Shown piece after piece: positions 60,595-64,000 of a stretch of DNA of 64,000 nt (positions are counted from its first letter, which is position 1; every line of letters starts with the position of its first letter). A program made the position numbers and the translations under genes. Below the pieces are notes generated by a model. The model was not told where the DNA came from, ran no database searches, and was given only the letters and a program-made list of their open reading frames with translations. Source of the DNA: Sphingobium sp. D43FB (GTDB lineage Bacteria > Pseudomonadota > Alphaproteobacteria > Sphingomonadales > Sphingomonadaceae); contig NZ_NMUA01000004.1 of NCBI RefSeq assembly GCF_002312805.1, positions 141,985 through 205,984 on the forward strand, written 5' to 3'.

Positions 60595-61041
60595 TCACCG
60601 TAGCTGGCGTGGTTCGCGTATCTCGTCGGCATCCTGGGTGGCTTCGTGCACCTCCTCGCGGATGATCTTGGTGGTGATCTCGTCGAGATGGGCAGTGAGG
60701 GCACTGCTCAGTTCCTCAAACTCCGGCCAAAGCGTCATCTGGACGAAGCTGGCCGGGGCACGGATAATGACGGTCTGACGGTGCATCCGCGCGTAGCGGA
60801 AGGGCTTGAGGCCGTATCGGCGGCATAGGGCGATAAAAAGCTGACGGGACCAGGGATCTGTAATCGAGAATTTGAACTCTTCGGCACGCTCCTGCTTGCT
60901 GGCGTTCTGGAATTTGACCCTGATGCGCTCCGCCGCTGCGCCAGCGGCAGACTTCTCGCCGTCGGTCTTTGCACCGGCGTAGAGCGCTTCGATCTTGCGC
61001 AACTTCTCGCGGAGTTGGTCTTCGGATATCATGGCCGTCAA
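60595..61041 (-). CDS. DUF2786-like plasmid protein
   Basis: 148 residues, starting MTAMISEDQLREKLRKIEALYAGAKTDGEKSAAGAAAERIRVKF, the kind of start found in DUF2786-type proteins. It contains FKFSITDPWSRQLFIALCRRYGLKPFRYARMHRQTVIIRAP, a compact alpha/beta domain. Function unknown. Its start overlaps the end of the next gene by 4 bp, so both belong to one operon running leftward. It is a common companion of plasmid-type clusters in this group of bacteria. Confidence 0.6.
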   Translation of the reverse strand: MTAMISEDQLREKLRKIEALYAGAKTDGEKSAAGAAAERIRVKFQNASKQERAEEFKFSITDPWSRQLFIALCRRYGLKPFRYARMHRQTVIIRAPASFVQMTLWPEFEELSSALTAHLDEITTKIIREEVHEATQDADEIREPRQLR

Positions 61042-61682
61042 TGCACCGTCGGCTTCTCGGTGAGGATGCCCTCGATCATCTGACGGCGCGCGCGGGTGCA
61101 GGACAATACGGCCTCGTTGATCTCGGTCTCCATGACCCGCGTCAGTTCGCGCAAATGGCTGAAGGTCGTGCCTAACTTGGCGGCGTCATCTGCATCCGGT
61201 GCGTGCGAAACCAGCTCGCAAATACCCGCCATCATAGCGCGCATCTCCGCAAGACGGTCGACGGCCTCGTGCGCCCGTTCAGGCAGGTCGATGACGTCTT
61301 CGCCATTGAACAGGCCTTCAATGAACCCATCCAGTTCTTGGAGGCGAACGAGGCCATATTGGCCCAGGTCGACGGCGGTCGGCTCCGTGGACGGGCGGGT
61401 CAGCCGGAACGGCTGACTGCGCTTCTGATGCCGGGTGAGGTCGTTCCAGAGCCCTTGCACCAGAGTATCCAGCAGTTCGTTGACCTCCTCGATGCTGTCA
61501 AAGGGGGGCAGTTCGCCACCCCAAAGGTCCTTGATGATCTGAAGCGGCGAGGCTGAAATCGCGGGCGTTGCGATATTGCCCAGGAAGCGGGTGCGTACCT
61601 CGTGGAACGGCACGGGGCACTCATGCTTCGCCAGCAATGCCTGGGCCGTCTTAATGCTCGGCCCCTTGGTCGCCTTCTTCAT
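61038..61682 (-). CDS. unrecognised plasmid-type protein
   Basis: 214 residues from the ATG at 61682. The N-terminus KKATKGPSIKTAQALLAKHECPVPFHEVRTRFLGNIATP is followed by a long helical region (LDTLVQGLWNDLTRHQKRS, AHEAVDRLAEMRAMMAG, ETEINEAVLSCTRARRQMIEG). No family is recognised; the helical, charged composition suggests a structural or regulatory protein. It is coupled to the DUF2786-like gene downstream. A longer frame to 62645 would run antisense through a recombinase gene and is not used. Confidence 0.6.
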   Translation of the reverse strand: MKKATKGPSIKTAQALLAKHECPVPFHEVRTRFLGNIATPAISASPLQIIKDLWGGELPPFDSIEEVNELLDTLVQGLWNDLTRHQKRSQPFRLTRPSTEPTAVDLGQYGLVRLQELDGFIEGLFNGEDVIDLPERAHEAVDRLAEMRAMMAGICELVSHAPDADDAAKLGTTFSHLRELTRVMETEINEAVLSCTRARRQMIEGILTEKPTVH

Positions 61683-61808
61683 ATCGTCCCGCCCGCAACA
61701 AAGATCATGATCGTCATGCCCTAATCGGCTATTACGAGCTGACGATAGTATTGCGGCCGGGGCGGTCGCAAGGGTCGGATCGTGCTTCCATAGCAAGGAG
61801 CACGAAAA

Positions 61809-63023
61809 ATGCCGAACGACCTGCAATGCCTGTTCCACCGAGATATCGCCACGTTCATGGAGCGGCTGACCGCCGAAAACTACAAGCCTCAAACGATAAA
61901 GACCTATCGGGTCCTGCTGACGCGGTTGGTATCCCTGATCGAAGCCGCCGAAATATCGCCACAAGACCTGACAGCGAAACGGGCGGCCGAGTTGGTTCGC
62001 AATGACGAACGCAACCGGCGCGAGCCCAACAAATGCCAGAATATCGCACGGCGCTTTGTCGCCCATCTTATTACCAGCGGCACGGTGCCAGCTCCGGTCG
62101 CGACACCGGGGCAGATGGCCCGTGCAGCGTTGCGCGTCGATTATGAAGAGTATCTGGTGAGGCAGCGCGGGATCAGTCCGCGTACGATCTACCATTCCTG
62201 GCGCTTTGCCGACCGCTTCCTCGACCATCGGTTCGGCAGCGACGAAACCGATCTCGCGGCGATCAGCGCAGGCGATGTAATATCCTTCCTTCAATATCTG
62301 CTCGGGAGAAAAGGTCCCTATCGCGACAAGACCGCCGCCACCCACCTGCGCAACTTCTTCCAATATCTGTTCCAGCGCGGCGTCACGGAAACCAACCTTG
62401 CGCTGTGCGTGCCGACCGTCGCCCAGCGCTGGGGTGCGAGGCTGCCGCGCTTCCTGTCGCCTGAGCAGATCGAAGCCCTGCTCGCATGGGTCCGTGATAA
62501 TCCGAAGCATGGACTGCGCGATCATGCGATGCTGCTGATGATGGCGCGGCTCGGGCTGCGGGCACCGGAGGTGATCGCCATCCAGCTTGACGATGTCGAC
62601 TGGCGCGCCGGTGAGTTGCTCGTCCGGGGCAAGGGCCAGCGGCATGATCGCCTGCCTGTTCCGCCGGATGTCGGAGAAGCGATCGCAACCTATATCCGTC
62701 AGGAGCGCGTATCGGGATCACGGACGCTGTTCGTCTCGTTGCGGGCGCCAAATGGCCCCTTCAAGGATGGGCAGGTCATCAACACCATATTGCAGGATGC
62801 CTTCGCCGCGACCGGCGTCACTCCGCCCGGCCCGTATGTAGGATCGCATGTCCTTCGCCACAGCCTGGCGACGAACATGGTGCGCAACGGCGCGTCACTT
62901 GCCGAAATCGGCGACATGCTGCGCCATAGGTCGCGCGCTTCGACGATGATCTATGCGAAGCTGGATATCGACGGCCTGCGTTCGATCGCAAAACCGTGGC
63001 CGGTGGCGGGAGAGGCACAATGA
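61809..63023 (+). CDS. tyrosine recombinase (first of a pair, RIT-like)
   Basis: 404 residues. The N-terminal SAM-like domain (FMERLTAENYKPQTIKTYRVLL) and a second one (YEEYLVRQRGISPRTIYHSW) are followed by the catalytic domain with ARLGLRAPEVIAIQLDDVDW (first Arg), HVLRHSLATNMVRNGASLAEIGDMLRH (H-x-x-R box and His) and the Tyr in TMIYAKLD. Tandem recombinases of this sort occur in recombinase-in-trio elements. AAGGAGCACGAAAA lies before the ATG at 61809. Confidence 0.88.
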   Translation: MPNDLQCLFHRDIATFMERLTAENYKPQTIKTYRVLLTRLVSLIEAAEISPQDLTAKRAAELVRNDERNRREPNKCQNIARRFVAHLITSGTVPAPVATPGQMARAALRVDYEEYLVRQRGISPRTIYHSWRFADRFLDHRFGSDETDLAAISAGDVISFLQYLLGRKGPYRDKTAATHLRNFFQYLFQRGVTETNLALCVPTVAQRWGARLPRFLSPEQIEALLAWVRDNPKHGLRDHAMLLMMARLGLRAPEVIAIQLDDVDWRAGELLVRGKGQRHDRLPVPPDVGEAIATYIRQERVSGSRTLFVSLRAPNGPFKDGQVINTILQDAFAATGVTPPGPYVGSHVLRHSLATNMVRNGASLAEIGDMLRHRSRASTMIYAKLDIDGLRSIAKPWPVAGEAQ

Positions 63024-63790
63024 CTCTCGCTCATGAACTTGACCGCTATCTCAGCGTTAGGCGCAGCCTCGGATATGATCTGGGCACAGCCGAAAGGGCA
63101 CTGCGCCGCTTCGTGCAATATGCCGATGAGCAGGGCGTCGATCATGTCACGACCGACCTGTTCCTGCGCTGGCAGGGAGCGTTCGGCAACGCCAGACGAT
63201 CGACATGGGGCGCTCGCTTCATCATGGTACGCCTGTTCAGCCAGTGGCTTCATGGCATGGACGCTGCCCATGAAGTGCTTCCCCGTGGGCTGGTCCCTTA
63301 CCGCTATTGCAGAACGCATCCCTATATCTTCACCCCGGCGCAGATCGCCACCATCGTCGAAGAAGCAGCGCAGTTGCCGTCAATCTATGGCATGCGCGGT
63401 CTGACCTGTTCGACCCTGTTCGGGTTGATCGCGGTGACGGGCACGCGGATCAATGAGGCGCTGAGCCTCAATACCGGCGACGTGGATCTCGGTACCGGTA
63501 TCGTTCACATCCGCTGCGGCAAGCTTGGCAAGGAGCGCCTGCTTCCCGTCCACGATACTGTTCTCGACCGGCTGCGCGCCTATATCGCCCAGAGGGACCG
63601 GTTGCTGGGGGCCGCATCGGTTCCGTTCTTCGTCAAATGCGATGGAAGCAGGCTCGGCGATTGCGGCGCGCGCTACAACTTTGCACATGTGTGCCAACGC
63701 ATTGGCCTGCGTGAACCTCAGACCGAGGGGCGCCACGGTCGTGGTCCCCCCCTCCGTGCCAACGACGGTGAGACAAAGCACCGCCGGTAA
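63020..63790 (+). CDS. tyrosine recombinase (second of the pair, truncated)
   Basis: 256 residues, starting in the stop of the first recombinase (ATGA at 63020). The body is a second recombinase: LAHELDRYLSVRRSLGYDLGTAERALRRFVQYADEQG, the catalytic-Arg region GLIAVTGTRINEALSLNTGDVDL and GKERLLPVHDTVLDRL. The H-x-x-R box and Tyr are missing: after TEGRHGRGP the sequence diverges to PLRANDGETKHRR and stops. The break coincides with a new insertion seen from about 63750. It therefore lacks the catalytic residues. Confidence 0.85.
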   Translation: MTLAHELDRYLSVRRSLGYDLGTAERALRRFVQYADEQGVDHVTTDLFLRWQGAFGNARRSTWGARFIMVRLFSQWLHGMDAAHEVLPRGLVPYRYCRTHPYIFTPAQIATIVEEAAQLPSIYGMRGLTCSTLFGLIAVTGTRINEALSLNTGDVDLGTGIVHIRCGKLGKERLLPVHDTVLDRLRAYIAQRDRLLGAASVPFFVKCDGSRLGDCGARYNFAHVCQRIGLREPQTEGRHGRGPPLRANDGETKHRR

Positions 63791-63822
63791 TTTAGCCTTG
63801 AGGGCGCGGATGAGATATCACC

Positions 63823-64000
63823 ATGGTTATGCCGCGTATTCCAAACGACGAGACGAACTCCGCCGCCGCAGGCGCTGCCGCCGAGGAAGGCCGCAGGCCG
63901 ACGCTGGTGGCAGCGCCTGCGGCGGCATCGCCCGAGCTCTCCGACCGGCCACGTCGGCGGAACTTCGGCGCCAGATATAAGCTGCAGATCCTCGACGAGA
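63823..64000 (+). CDS. start of a transposase-like protein (runs off right edge)
   Basis: An open frame from the ATG at 63823 continues to the edge (59 residues). An Ala-rich, low-complexity N-terminus precedes RPRRRNFGARYKLQILDE, the opening helix-turn-helix of many IS3-family ORFA-like transposases. The upstream sequence (63750-63822), which interrupts the second recombinase, may be the left end of this insertion element. The family is a guess from the short stretch seen. Confidence 0.5.
   Translation, partial: MVMPRIPNDETNSAAAGAAAEEGRRPTLVAAPAAASPELSDRPRRRNFGARYKLQILDE

Noticed and set aside
61683..62645. Extension of the 61038-61682 gene to a 535-codon frame
   Set aside because: The added part runs antisense through the first tyrosine recombinase; the ATG at 61682 gives a sensible N-terminus.
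43960..64000. CRISPR array within the mobile region
   Set aside because: No regularly spaced short direct repeats were seen anywhere in the window, and there are no cas genes.

Overview
The window looks like chromosome of a high-GC alphaproteobacterium, most likely a sphingomonad (Sphingobium/Sphingomonas group). The grounds are GC-rich codon use with preferred NNC/NNG endings, a UrcA-family protein, a GTTC-N7-GTTC LexA-type box, DUF1489 and DUF5818 proteins, the scattered biotin genes and the style of dispersed palindromic repeats. The genus call is inference from gene content only.

Positions 1-43,960 are mainly core chromosome: a LysR regulator, a probable small RNA, a CDC48-like double AAA ATPase, proA, queG, a NatAB-type ABC exporter, msrB, a three-gene envelope-sugar operon (FAD oxidoreductase, GtrA, GT-C-like membrane protein), purH, a DNA-repair neighbourhood (UdgX fused to a DUF4130 domain, hemerythrin, small membrane protein, SOS-boxed radical SAM protein), mgtE, a cyclophilin, two lipoproteins, an outer-membrane barrel, a TSUP permease and ppc. 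A small accessory patch follows at 28.2-31.1 kb (two divergent toxin-antitoxin pairs and three unrecognised genes), then a HerA-like ATPase, bioF-bioD, an M13 peptidase, a CPA1 antiporter with an OmpA lipoprotein, bioA, and infA-maf-RNase E/G-yacG ending at tRNA-Phe(GAA).

From tRNA-Phe (43,881-43,956) to the right edge the window is a mosaic mobile region. A P4-type integrase lies just downstream of the tRNA. Behind it come hipBA, a decayed antitoxin/integrase chimera, an intact Xre-RES toxin-antitoxin pair with a DnaQ-like exonuclease, small membrane proteins, a frameshifted PHA-granule-type gene, a frameshifted DUF3800 gene, DUF1810, PilZ, DUF5818 and HNH-endonuclease genes. Next are plasmid-type genes (a ParB-like protein and a truncated ArdC-like antirestriction protein) that share a repeated, strongly self-complementary leader. 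The last part holds an IS630-like transposase, two unknown plasmid-type genes, a pair of overlapping tyrosine recombinases resembling recombinase-in-trio elements, and the start of another transposase at the edge. The region shows repeated insertion: truncated genes, duplicated fragments and a long palindrome exactly where ardC is cut.

The most interesting points for follow-up are the repeated structured leader before parB and ardC, the LexA-boxed radical SAM gene beside the UdgX/DUF4130 fusion, the unknown two-gene unit at 29.9-30.7 kb, and the chimeric antitoxin/integrase relic. All calls come from reading the sequence and recalled family knowledge; no database search was run.
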